Shown here one piece after another: positions 10,330 through 20,219 of a stretch of DNA of 64,000 bases. The notes under the pieces were generated by a model. The model ran no database searches. It saw only the letters and a program-made list of their open reading frames with translations, and had not been told where the DNA came from. The stretch is from Kappaphycus alvarezii (Eukaryota > Rhodophyta > Florideophyceae > Gigartinales > Solieriaceae). Every line of letters begins with the position of its first letter. The first letter of the stretch is position 1. A program made the translations under genes and the position numbers. The DNA lies in NCBI GenBank assembly GCA_002205965.3, contig NADL03000206.1, forward strand, positions 1 through 64,000, in the 5' to 3' direction.

Positions 10330-13300
10330 TCCAACCCACAGAGATATCCAAAGAATTGCTTGCTCCTTGGCGTCTGAAACCACGAGCGTACCTTCTTTGT
10401 TATAGTCTTGTTCTTAACAGTCACATCAAAGAGCTGCTTGGAGTCAGTGAACATACAAAATTGAAGCTTGCAGTCCAGTGTCTTCTCGAGATAGTTTTCA
10501 CGGAGAGAGAGAAGTACATTACATGAGCAAATGCGAATTTTTCGTCTCCGATAACAGAACGCACCAAACGGAGAGACTTACGGGTACTTTAGTGTAAAAT
10601 GGTACACCTTAAATTATTTTCAAAGAGAAGAATGATGAAGCCTATTTAGGTAGACAAGTAGTCGTTATTGAAGAATCTATCATCAGTATAGATACGGAGT
10701 TAAAGGGATTTCTTGTCCAGCTGGCGTTAAATGATATCTCTATCGGAATACTTGTGACCTTTGCGAACAATCTCGTTGATAAACGTGATGGAAGGTGGTC
10801 CAGATATTTCATCAGTGATATGTGATGCCTTATTGACAGCGCAAACGATATCAATTCGACTATCATCAAGCCACTGAAGTCTCTGTCGAAGTGAGCGGAA
10901 GTCTTGAAATGACGGCCAGTAGAGAGAGTCTTCATACGATGCAAGTATTCAGTCTGAAATAGTCGAATGTCGTCCGGCATTTTTTCACCCGCATTCCGGT
11001 GAAGGTGAATTCATCGAAGTCACGAGGCTTGGATTCAAACTTCTGTTCTGTCTTTTCAGTATACTATGAGAGCTCATGGCTACCTGCATGGAAGCTGTCG
11101 TTAGCATAGTACACGGACAGGCTTGATAGTTTCCCATGAATCATTTTGAAAATTAGACGGATATCCAAAGTGCATTGTTGCATGTAAAGATCGTGACGAA
11201 GATGATTTGTAATGATTGCTTCCCAGTAGCTTCTCGCTTTTTTAAGGCCATAGGGTGGCTCGAGCAACTTGAGTAGTTGATTAGGTGCAATATTTAGTTC
11301 TTCCGGCGGCTCTACGTAAACATCACGCAGTATTTGACCAGCGGACTGGAGGTACGCTTTCTTCACATCCTGGGACCATACTTGGAATCCGAAAATGGCA
11401 GCGAGGGCCAAGAATAGCCGGAAAAAACCTAGCCGTGGCATGGTAGCTGGTTGAACAAACTTGTGGATTTCGTTTTCCTTAAAGCTTTGGACATAATTTC
11501 GCGCCTTATGTAACTATTTATCTGTACATTTTCGTTTGACAGAGAGGACGAAGCGGCCACCAAGTATGATGGTATCTGAAGTCAGCTCTTCAAGAAGGAC
11601 GACCTTGAAGATGTTGCGGTCCAGTTGGCCCTTTATTTCTCTTGCTCAAGCATCCATAAAGCGGGGTTCGTTCTTGCGTGGGTCGTTTGGTGACAGAAAT
11701 TCCGGCAAATCTACACGATGGGGATTTAAATAGGTACCAGAGTAGGTAAAGAGTAATTTGTGCGAGAGAGAAGTCCATTCACGTCTGCATTTGTGAAAAA
11801 TGGCACATGGTCAATTTAATATTGAGCTTCTTTGTGCGGGCTCTGAACTTATACGGCCTCCTCAAATATGAAAGTTACTGTGAATGGTCCACGCCATTGG
11901 TTTGAATCCTCATGCAAAATGTAGACAGAATAGCCAGGGTTCACGAGGTATTGTGTTGCCTGCGGGACATGTTCCCATAAGGCACGTTATATTCGCAAAT
12001 GAGCAGAAATTTCAGTCACTTCGAGGCGCGCTATCTGCGAGGCTCGCATCTGGTCTGAATGGGATAGCAGTGATGTTTTGTGCGAAGTGAATCTTGGAAT
12101 GGCGCCGGAGACAAGAATAAACGGAACGAGCTCTTCGGGCCCGTGGTATCCTTCATTGCTTAAACGACGAGTGGTAAAGCATTATCAAGTCCACTCCTGT
12201 AACATCCTAAATAATTTTTAAGAAGATATGGAGTAGAGGAGCATGATAACGCTCCTGGCTCCGAGTGCGTTATGGGAGTGAAATCCCGATAGTTGTACAT
12301 CGGGGCCGACTGACTGGGCTACTGTGGCGAGTTCAGCCATTGTAAATTGAGTTTTTCAGGGCAGCCAATATATGTTACAACCAAATACACAAGAAATGTC
12401 TTACAGATAGTATTGGTAGATTTATCTGGTAGAAATATCACTGCGGAAAAGTTTGTATGAAGGTCAGAAACATGAAGAGCGGGTTGGAACTTGAGCCAGA
12501 CCAGACCAAGCCATACTTTGTGGCTAGTGGCTACAATCTACGGAAGGATGAGTGACACGAAAGCAAGGAGGGCCACGACTGTAGTTGTTACATATGTGAA
12601 ATTCCTTGTTATTTCTTTCAGTGTACGGAATGTTTCGGTTGAATTATAAGTAAGCTTGATTCGGTGAAGTGGCTTGTAGAGTTTCCCCGCAAACGGGTGC
12701 CAGAAATGCTTGTGTAATCGCTTGAGCTCGGTTCGTGTATAGAGTGCTGTTCAGGTTTCCCACTGGAGGAATATAGAGACGGCTGTGAATGAAATTTTCG
12801 ACATTTTCTGCCACTAATTTCAATTCACCCAAGATATCCAATCCAATGAGCAGAGAAATTACGGCGCTAACCACGTCAACCTCCAGTTCGATGAATGTGC
12901 GATTCGAGGTTGGTTTTTTTAATGGCATTTTTCCAAGGCCCATAAAGGTATTATAATCTAACTTGAAACTGTAGTCCAATCTTTTAAGATAAAGCTTTCA
13001 TTTGAGTTTGCGGCAGAATAGCTTCGCCTGATTTCGTTCTACTCATGTTCTTTGTGCGCCTATTATAAGGCTTTCACCATTAAAATTGTCTTGTTCCGAC
13101 AATCTTAACGGGGACGCATAAAATTGTGTTGTTCAAGAATGAATAGTCTTGAAAATGGGGTGATTAAGAAGGCGATTTTCTTCTGTTTGAGGATGTCTGC
13201 AATCAGGGATGAAACGGGAATGGGTAGTGCCTAGTCTGTCTTCAACACGAGGGATTTACTGCAAAGAAAAATGCCTATAAAAAGTAAAAAGACTTGTTTC

Positions 13301-14450
13301 GAGTACCATGTGGAGGATTTGATAGGGTATTAGTGAGGCTTGGTCCCTTTGTACGCAGAACCTGTTGGAGGAAGACTTGAGGAAGCTCAACGGAGGAGTC
13401 ATAGATGGAGACATTGTTGGAGAGGAGGCAGGGGATGAAGAAGGTTTTGAATGGAGTGACGGAGCAGATTTGGTTAAGTATTCCGAGGATTTAATTGTGT
13501 CTGAAACCGATGTACAGTTGAAAAGGACAAAAGAGGTAGATTGGTAGTTGTATGAGTCGATAAACATTATGTCTTGCGGATCTGGGGGTTTCTCTGAACG
13601 CGTGTATTGTGCAGAAGATCTGGAACTGAGAAAGGACGCAGTATCAACATCAATTTTGAGGTTTTCGAAGTTTTCATTGTAGCATTGGTGTGTATCTTTG
13701 AAAATACACAATATGTCGTATAAGAATTTGATGTGTTTGGATGCTTCGGATAGCAGCCTTTTGAGTATGCCCGGTTGTTTATTATATGAAATACCTTACA
13801 GTAAAACTTTGACCCTGTTCTGCATAATGAGATCTTCATCACGGGGTTTGTTGCATCGACGTTCTACGTGATCATTGCTTCTACAATTAAAACATTTGTT
13901 GTCCTTCTTGGACGGCCCACTCCGTAATAACTTTCTTAAAACTAGAATTACGCGAAACCGCCTCTCAGACATGATGGAGAGAGAGTCAAAAGGCGTAGAA
14001 AACCTAGTAAATTCACGACAGAAAAGCCCTGTGTAAGTAACGAATACCTGCTCGCGATCGTCATCAATTCGTCAACAGCACAGTCGGGCTTGAAGAAATT
14101 TGCCCATGTTTATTAGTATTTGGAGCTCTAACATAACTATCGCTACCAGATTCATCACTAGCAGCCGTAACATAAGCTGAAAGGATGAAAATGGTGGTAA
14201 CCTCGTGTAATGAGTACACTTGACACGTTGCAAAGATGGGACTAAACCACGCTGAGAAATTTTTCATAAAACGCACTAATCCGACTACGCTACAGTGCGG
14301 CGATAGGATCTTAGTCCACAGTCCTCGTTTCCGAGTACGAAAAGGATGAGATACCGCAGGATTACGAATCAAGTTTACATTTTTATGAGGGCAATTCTGC
14401 TGAGTCGTTTGTGTGTACCGTCGTGCATAGCCCGATCCCCTCAGGGTGCT
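10330..14450 (-). pseudogene. Ty1/copia family A element, near full-length but decayed
   Basis: Read on the minus strand from about 14450: gag, a CCHC knuckle at 13894-13853, protease-like segment 12979-12644, integrase through about 12150, a C-terminal integrase segment with NPGYSVYILHEDSNQWRGPF (about 11950-11880), RT (11441-11064: QDVKKAYLQS, then EPPYGLKKARSYWEA, with the catalytic YxDD degraded to YAND), the RT thumb (FDEFTFTGMRVKK near 11000), and RNase H pieces (IYTDD near 10690; MFTDSKQLF near 10450). At least a dozen frameshifts and stops make it inactive. Its gag-IN half is the right inverted-repeat arm. No LTRs could be delimited at either end. Confidence 0.8.
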
Positions 14451-14783
14451 GCTAGAGAATGCTAACGAAATGGGCTAGATGGATTCGAAAAACGGGTTTT
14501 TTAAAAGAAGTACGACAGTCTGCGTTTAGAGAAAAATAACTTCAGGATCTGACTATTATCGACTCTAATCTCGAGTCGAAGATAAAAAATGAGGGTACCC
14601 AAGACGAGGTTTACAAGGCCAGATTAGTGAAGCAGGCTGTCGGTAGCCGCGATAAGGACAATCTTATGTTGATGAAGTACTCAAATATATTCCAAAAAAC
14701 ATCTATTCGCACCCTATTTTCACTGTCAGCCTCGTTCAAATGGTCTCTGTTTTCCAGGGACATAAGACAAGATTATGTTCCTG
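12137..14783. repeat. Right arm of the ~2.65-kb inverted repeat
   Basis: Reverse complement of 1-2655. The inner end lies in the integrase region and the outer limit is set only by the window edge on the left copy. Beyond 12137 the right arm simply continues as the rest of the same minus-strand copia element, so the right copy looks like the parental arrangement and the left copy like the duplicated, inverted one. The arms are about 9.5 kb apart. Confidence 0.95.
13853..13894 (-). other. CCHC zinc knuckle of family A gag, right copy
   Basis: Same 14-codon CX2CX4HX4C motif as at 893-934, on the minus strand and unchanged, which illustrates how similar the two arms are. Confidence 0.9.
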
Positions 14784-15146
14784 TAGACTCGTCCCTTTTG
14801 AGAGGTGTCTATATCATTCCGCCTAAGCCACTTAATTTAGGCCGGCACATACTATAGAAGGAGTGTAAGCCTCCGTATGACCTACCTGAAAGCGGATTAC
14901 TGTGATTTGAAACGTAATTGAACACCACCAAAGGCATCGTAATGTGAAGAGCAAGGAGACCTACCCCTGCTTCCCCTATCGACATGAACACAGGCGGGCA
15001 GGCCGATGGTATTTTATTTCAGCAGGTTGACTAATCTGCTGGAACTGGGTCCCCTGCCTTTTTAATTGACAAGGAAAGAGAGTGGAAGCGTATTGGTAGC
15101 AAAGGCCGACAAATAGGTTCAGTTAAAATACCTTTTAAGTTCAATG
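14480..15146 (+). pseudogene. Ty1/copia family C reverse-transcriptase fragment, 5' part
   Basis: Starts head to head with the family A gag. One frame carries IKNEGTQDEVYKARLV, then SRDIRQDY (the DxK region) and GVYIIPP. It continues past stops into KPPYDLPESG and ends with IPFKFNG just before the solo LTR. Removing the LTR and one copy of the target duplication, the same frame resumes at 16512. There is no gag, protease or integrase upstream: this copy is 5'-truncated at the head-to-head junction. Its first ~300 bases belong to the inverted-repeat arm. Confidence 0.75.
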
Positions 15147-15151
15147 GGATG
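15147..15151 (+). repeat. Left target-site duplication (GGATG) of the solo LTR
   Basis: Five bases GGATG immediately before the LTR start TGATGTG, repeated exactly after the LTR end. Five-base duplications are standard for LTR-retrotransposon integrases. Confidence 0.92.
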
Positions 15152-15390
15152 TGATGTGCGCAAATTCGCACCCGAAAAAAAATCTAGAAGAGGACCAAAA
15201 TTGTATACAGTATCGGAATTTGGAATATATTTTTACAGTTTCTGACTTTGCAAGATATTTTTAATTTGGATGAGTGTCGCAAAATCATGGGTTGATTTCA
15301 GAGGGTCTTTTTATTTTAAGACCCTGTGTCATTAATAGGTGCCATCACTGTACTCGTCCAAGGTCTTCTTACTTTTCGAAGACGTCGCAG

Positions 15391-15398
15391 TATTTAAA
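15391..15398 (+). promoter_or_regulatory. TATA-like box upstream of ORF0 (solo LTR)
   Basis: TATTTAAA, 78 bases before the ORF0 ATG. Equivalents occur at 57232 (TATTTAAA) and 53390 (TAATTAAA) before the other ORF0 copies, although the surrounding sequence differs. That suggests a dedicated promoter. Function is inferred. Confidence 0.4.
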
Positions 15399-15475
15399 GT
15401 TCGAAATCGACGTCGTTGAGGCAACCCCACGCCATCAACTACCCCATCAGCCCATTCCTTCTTTTGGCCCTTAAT

Positions 15476-16063
15476 ATGACCAAACTCCGCCCTTCCCTCA
15501 CCATCACCAAGTCATCCCGAGGCTGTCGTCAACTCAACGCTCTGGCCCTGATTACAAATGGTCCAACTGACTACGATGATTACTGTAAAATGTTGGACCG
15601 GGAACGCGTTCGGGAGTGGGTCCGCCGTAACTGCTTCGAGTAGGCAGAAGAGGCAGAGAAGGAAGAGGACGAAGAGGAGGAAGAGGAGGAAGAAGAGGAG
15701 GACTGGGTGGATCCGTGGAAGCCACTAGTTTATAATGGTGGGGGGGCTCCCATGGAGAATGAAGAGGAGAATGAGGGAGTAATTGTGATCTCTGACTCTT
15801 CTGACGAAGATGAAGAGAGGAGTGAAGAGGAGGATGAAGAGGATGAGGGGGAAGGAGACATGTAGAATGCTGGATTAGTGGGGAAGGAGCCAAATATGGA
15901 CCAGGTGGTCCCGACTCTGGAACCGGATGGGGGCGGCCTCAATGATCTAGATATTTCGCAGGAGGCAATGGGGAATTCTAAGCCTTTCGCGGATATTTAT
16001 GTGGACTGCCTGGGTGGAATGGATATTTTGATGGAACTGTTTGGCTCTGATATAGAGGACTAA
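15476..16063 (+). pseudogene. LTR-encoded acidic protein ORF0, solo-LTR copy (two in-frame TAG stops)
   Basis: One frame of 195 codons from ATG 15476 to TAA, interrupted only by TAG at 15641 and TAG at 15863. Layout: a basic N-terminal module with LRPSLTITK and GPTDYDDY followed by an R-rich helix-like segment (RVREWVRR); a very Glu/Asp-rich middle; VIVISDSSDEDEE, which fits a SUMO-interacting motif; and a conserved C-terminus with DQVVPTLEPDGG, LDISQE, PFADI, MDILMELFGSDIED. The same N- and C-modules are encoded by the LTRs at 53 and 57 kb. Differences from the 57-kb copy in the C-module are largely third-position, indicating past selection on protein. No known family recognised; an acidic transcriptional activator is one guess. 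Confidence 0.7.
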
Positions 16064-16197
16064 GATATTAAGGAAAGAATCTAGATATTTATCGTGATAG
16101 TATCTGCTGTTAGTCTTTCTCGTTCACACGATTCCATTTGATGCATTTTATGGTTCTTAGTATCTTTCTTTGAGACTTTAGGGTTAGCCAAAAAGTC

Positions 16198-16205
16198 TAT
16201 ATAAG
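16198..16205 (+). promoter_or_regulatory. TATA box for gypsy genomic RNA, solo LTR
   Basis: TATATAAG in the context AGTCTATATAAGCTGAG. The box is conserved in all four LTRs here (46717, 54166 and 58058), always downstream of ORF0 and about 300 bases before the LTR end, as expected for the genomic-RNA start. Confidence 0.7.
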
Positions 16206-16511
16206 CTGAGTAAACTGCTTCCTCTTGTGGAGGGCAAGCAAGTTGGCAGACATCTTCAAGCCAAGTACCGAGTAGTAGGAAGTTGAGAGTCAACTCCAGA
16301 CCCAAGAAACATTTTTTCTTCGCTGGTCGTAGAGCATCAGTGGTAGATCCTGCCTCTTCCATACTTGCTTGTAGCCCTCTCAACTCTCTTCCGTATACAC
16401 TCCTTTTTGTTCGTTCAACTATACCACGGTAGCACTTTTTTCGCTTTCAACACCTCCTTTCTGGGGTAGTTGGTTCTGAGTATCTCTTCTCCCGACGATT
16501 TACCCCTATCA

Positions 16512-16516
16512 GGATG
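16512..16516 (+). repeat. Right target-site duplication (GGATG) of the solo LTR
   Basis: Exact match to 15147-15151, immediately after the LTR terminal CA. The copia RT frame resumes here in phase. Confidence 0.92.
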
Positions 16517-17337
16517 CATCTCCAAATGCATTAGTCGAACATTCATGTGATTCAACGGGCTTAAATCCAACAAATGCCTTCTATTCACATCCAAAGATCT
16601 AGTCAATCATTTATATCTGACAGAGGCGAATCTCCCATGAAAGTACATGTATGACCCCAGATGTGACGTGCACATCGGACAGAACAACTTGTGCGAGCTG
16701 GTTGCCACTCGCTCAAGTTGTTCCGTCTGAGGCTGCGGAGCGGATTTTAAAGACTATTGAACTAATATAAGAGGCTTTGCGATTTTGATTACTCGCTCTG
16801 TTGCAGCGGCCGCGACCTAGACAGCTTAGAGCTCACTTGTTTGGTGATGCATCGTTTGCCACGAATAAAGATATTTCTTCCCAACTCAGGTATGTGACTG
16901 TGCTGGTTGATAGCTCCAAACCTTGCTCAGACGTCAGTTGATTTTCAAACAAATGTAAACGTGTCACTAGATACGTTCTGACCGCAAAGAGCTTTGCTGT
17001 AGCAAGTGAGTACGATGACAGCTATGATCTCAGGCATTAATTAACGTTGTTTTTACAGCAATAGGTACCCATATGTTTATTTACAGACTCTAGAACTCTG
17101 TTTGATAGAATCTTGACGTGATGAAATATGACATAGAAACAGCTCTTAATTGACATCGCCGGCCTTCGGGAGGCATTTCGTACTGGTAACTTGGGGGACA
17201 TGGTATGGATTCGTTCTAGTTCCAACCTTGCAGATGCTCTCACTAATGATATTGCAACAGGAACCCCTCACGATGTACTGAAGACTCAATGTATTGAAAC
17301 TCAGGTTGGTCAATGGATCGTGGAAGGTCACTTGTAA
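16512..17337 (+). pseudogene. Ty1/copia family C RT end and RNase H
   Basis: Continues the frame interrupted by the solo LTR. After a decayed RT end, a single frame from 16808 to the stop at 17335-17337 reads the copia RNase H: LFGDASFATNKD, then FTDSRTLFDRI, then IDIAGLREAF, WIRSSSNLADALT and a short tail. Seven in-frame stops occur (TGA, TAA, TAG), several explicable as TGG or CAG transitions. Keeping the same frame for 176 codons shows decay mainly by substitution. 3' LTR not recognised; 17340-17940 shows no gene. Confidence 0.8.
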
Positions 17338-17949
17338 CGGATTCGTAGCCCTGAGTAAGTGTGAGCGTGTAAGTCACATATTAATTGCGTTGGCGGCAAG
17401 TGTCACCCATTGAACTGCAACAATGCGCTTGAGTGGAACGCTCGCTAATAGAGGGTTCGTGATAGGTTATTACAGTAGATTATGTAAGCAATGAATAATG
17501 GAGGAATCTTGAGATCATCTTTATTAATCATCTCGTCTCCCACTGGGCTCCTTTCCCGGTTCGCAGGGATCGAAGATCTACCGTTCTGAACTATTATTAA
17601 ACTCAAATTTCTGCCTTGTGTGGAGGAGTCTTTTTTTCTTGACGGGACGTTTAGCAACACGAAGCCATTCTGGAAAAGGCCTCAAGACACCCGGACGAGT
17701 TTTTCAGGACTTTCCGGAAAGGTTGTCTCAAACCACGCAAAATTGAAAGTTTAAAATCACTCTAATTTTCTCATTTTCCTTTTTCGCTACTGGAAATCCG
17801 ACATTTTTTGATAAGCTAAAGCAATATATCATTGCAGTCATATTCACTCGTACAATAGCACATCTAGAATAAATTCTAGTAATGCAAAAACAATTAGTCT
17901 CTTCCTGTGTCTTCATATCGACGTAAAACACACGAACAGTATTATCTTT

Positions 17950-18900
17950 TCAACCGGAGATATAATTTTCGTAAATAAGTGTCTGAACTGCAAAGGGAAG
18001 AACAATAGTATGATAAGACTCAATATTTTCAGAATAACGCTCACGTAGGGCTTTCAGAGCATGTTCGAATCCTATAAGTCTGGAATGATACTGCTCCATC
18101 CCTTTTCTATCCGATACAGTAAGCCACTTTTTGTGCATAACGTTAAGATAGGGAAATGGCTTTGGCCACTTCACTTTAACTTCAAACTCCCTTCCTCTTT
18201 CGAGAGCCCTAACTGAGAATTCTTCTGCACCGACTCCACTTGGTAGTAAAACAGCCTCTTCCAAGCGTTTTGTAGTCATCCTGCGTCCTTCCATACAGAC
18301 ATCTAATGATTCAGTTGAAAATTTTGCGGATTAATTGATTCATTCATCGTGTTCAAAGATTGAGAGTTTTCCGACAAGTTATCTTCATTTTGAACTGCTT
18401 CTTTTCCTTCATTAATGGCTCATCGACAGTACAACGGCTTCGCAACATGAAAGTCTCATATTCTGAGTCAACCTTGGATAAGAAACGATCTGAAAGGCAC
18501 AAATAAAGTGGAAAACGTACCATCTTTGTCAACAGACTTCAGACTTTATAACTTGTTTAATTTCGAGCGAAAGTTGTCTTATTCATGTTACCAGAACTCA
18601 GGGTCACTTACGCAAGCGTGTTTTGGGTTTTAATCTCGCGTTATTTCACCCGAGACCAACTTCTGGTGAAGCTTCACAACGGTCTGAGATGCTTCGGTTA
18701 ACTTCTCCGGCATTGCAGGAGGCCCACAAAGCTTTACCTCTGTTTCACATTTTATGGCTGCAGCCTGCCTTATACAAATCTCTGCTTGAAAAATTGTGCA
18801 GCCGACATCACAGTGACTGAAAAGGTAACCGCATGCGAGTACTCGGCGGAAGTCTTCTCGGCAAGAGATCGGCCAAACAAAAATATCTATATGCATATTA
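17950..18900 (-). CDS. Unidentified coding-like segment, possibly a spliced or decayed gene
   Basis: The minus strand carries a 114-codon ORF (18294-17950) with balanced composition: AEEFSVRALERGREFEVKVKWP, HKKWLTVSDR, GFEHALKALRE and a terminal LPFAVQTLIYENYISG. Upstream, coding-like stretches occur in other frames (for example RFLSKVDSEYETFMLRSRC near 18480-18420 and KLTEASQTVVKLHQKLVSGE near 18700-18640). A GTAAGT near 18613 and a TTTCAG near 18491 could bound a short intron, although a stop precedes the donor. I do not recognise the family; it could be a host gene or the cargo of a transposon. Start, splicing and integrity are uncertain. Confidence 0.35.
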
Positions 18901-19937
18901 TTATATGTAAAATGACAATGTTATTGTTTCAGTAATTTGGCAAATTAATGATACAAATTTTAATAAAAAAGAGGCCGTTAATATTTTTATCCAAATATGC
19001 TTATACAGCAAAAGATATGTTAGTATGATTACCTTGCAGGGTACAATTACATTGTTGCTTTAAGGAAAATTTAGACTACCACCTACTCTATTTAGCAAGC
19101 CCGCACACTCGAGCTTGCTCTAAACCTGTAACTTCAAGCCGTCTGTCTTACTAGTAAACCACTTAGTGGCTATCGTTTCCCAATTACCGTACAATGGATC
19201 CTCTTGGATCATAGTTCGTAACTTTTGATAGATTTTAATGACGTTTTGTGTAAAAATCCGTGATTTAGAAGTGGAAAATTCGTACATTCTTGATTTAGGA
19301 GTGGAGAATTCGCGAATTTTCCACAAAAATTTGCGAAAGTTTCAAACTATAAGGTGTTTGTTTCAATTGGAAAGCATTTTCCCCAAATTTCGAACTTCAG
19401 TAGTATAAGGGTAATTCCATTAGTATTTCGTACTTATTTTTAGTGAGATTCTTACAAAGTTTCAGAGTTCTGCTGCCCAAATAAAGTAGAAAGGATGATT
19501 TTGAGCCTGTGACGAGGTAGAAAAGGAACGGTGTAGAGTTCTATTGTATGGTGTGAGCATATTCATTTAATTTGCATGTGGCCCTCGCCAGGTGACATAC
19601 TGGACACTTAACTTATGTGTTCAATCAATTCTTGACTTTTAATGTAGTCTTTAAGATATAAATTGACGATATTGAATCAATTTTTTGTCTCATTAAGTTA
19701 ATCATCCAAAACGTTTACTCCATTTGCTGTATTCAATTGAAATGGTTTTTTGATTCTGACATTAAATGGAAACCCAGTTAAATTAAGACATTTTCGGGGA
19801 CATTTCAACATTGATAAAAAAGCAGCCACTATTAAATCTAGCACCAGTCCGATGCGGCTGCACTGCCCTATGGGTGTCAACAGCACCATCCCCCATTTTT
19901 GCAATGGCGACCATAGAAATTTTCTACAGTTAAACAA

Positions 19938-20210
19938 GTGGCTTTTTCTCTGTTACTGGATCACAGAAAGTTTGCTAATCGGAGATTATGGTCTGTATTC
20001 GGTGTGTCGGCATCTATTACAGCTGCTGTATGGACCACGCTTGGCGAGAATCTCTCTCCAAAAGCGTTACAAGTTCATTTACTAATGGCGCTCTGCTTCC
20101 TGAAGAGTTATAATACGGATTCAGTCAGTCAACGCTTTGCTTTGAAAGTACGATGAGAAAAACTTTCGGAAGTGGTGTTGGCGTGTAGTGGAACAATTTT
20201 CAAATTGACC
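19938..20210 (+). pseudogene. DNA-transposon N-terminal relic (HARBI1/DDE-like)
   Basis: A short frame reads RLWSVFGVSASITAAVWTTL, then HLLMALCFLKSYNTD. After a frameshift near 20155 it continues with DEKNFRKWCWRVVEQFSN. The order (FGVS...W..L, then LLWAL-FLK-Y-T, then K-FRKW-W) matches the N-terminal region common to HARBI1-type or related DDE transposase-like proteins of protists. The catalytic domain is not visible downstream. Assigned from remembered family pattern only. The rest of 18.9-19.9 kb holds no gene I can support. Confidence 0.45.
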
Positions 20211-20219
20211 ATCTGTAAA

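Larger units (their letters stand above)
15152..16511 (+). mobile_element. Solo LTR of the Ty3/gypsy family, 1360 bp
   Basis: Begins TGATGTGCGCAAATTCGCAC and ends CCCCTATCA (TG...CA), flanked by GGATG on both sides and inserted into the copia RT of family C. The start matches the 5' LTR of gypsy copy 1 (46324) and the 3' third matches all gypsy LTRs here. It contains an acidic coding frame (ORF0, 15476-16063), a TATTTAAA box before it and a TATATAAG box after it. A solo LTR arises by recombination between the two LTRs of a full insertion, so ORF0 lies inside the LTR and is not internal sequence. Confidence 0.93.

Noticed and set aside
15641-15865. Reassignment or readthrough of TAG, since both stops in the solo-LTR ORF0 are TAG
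   Set aside because: Two stops are too few. TAA, TAG and TGA all appear as damage in other relics, and the 57-kb copy has no TAG at these places.
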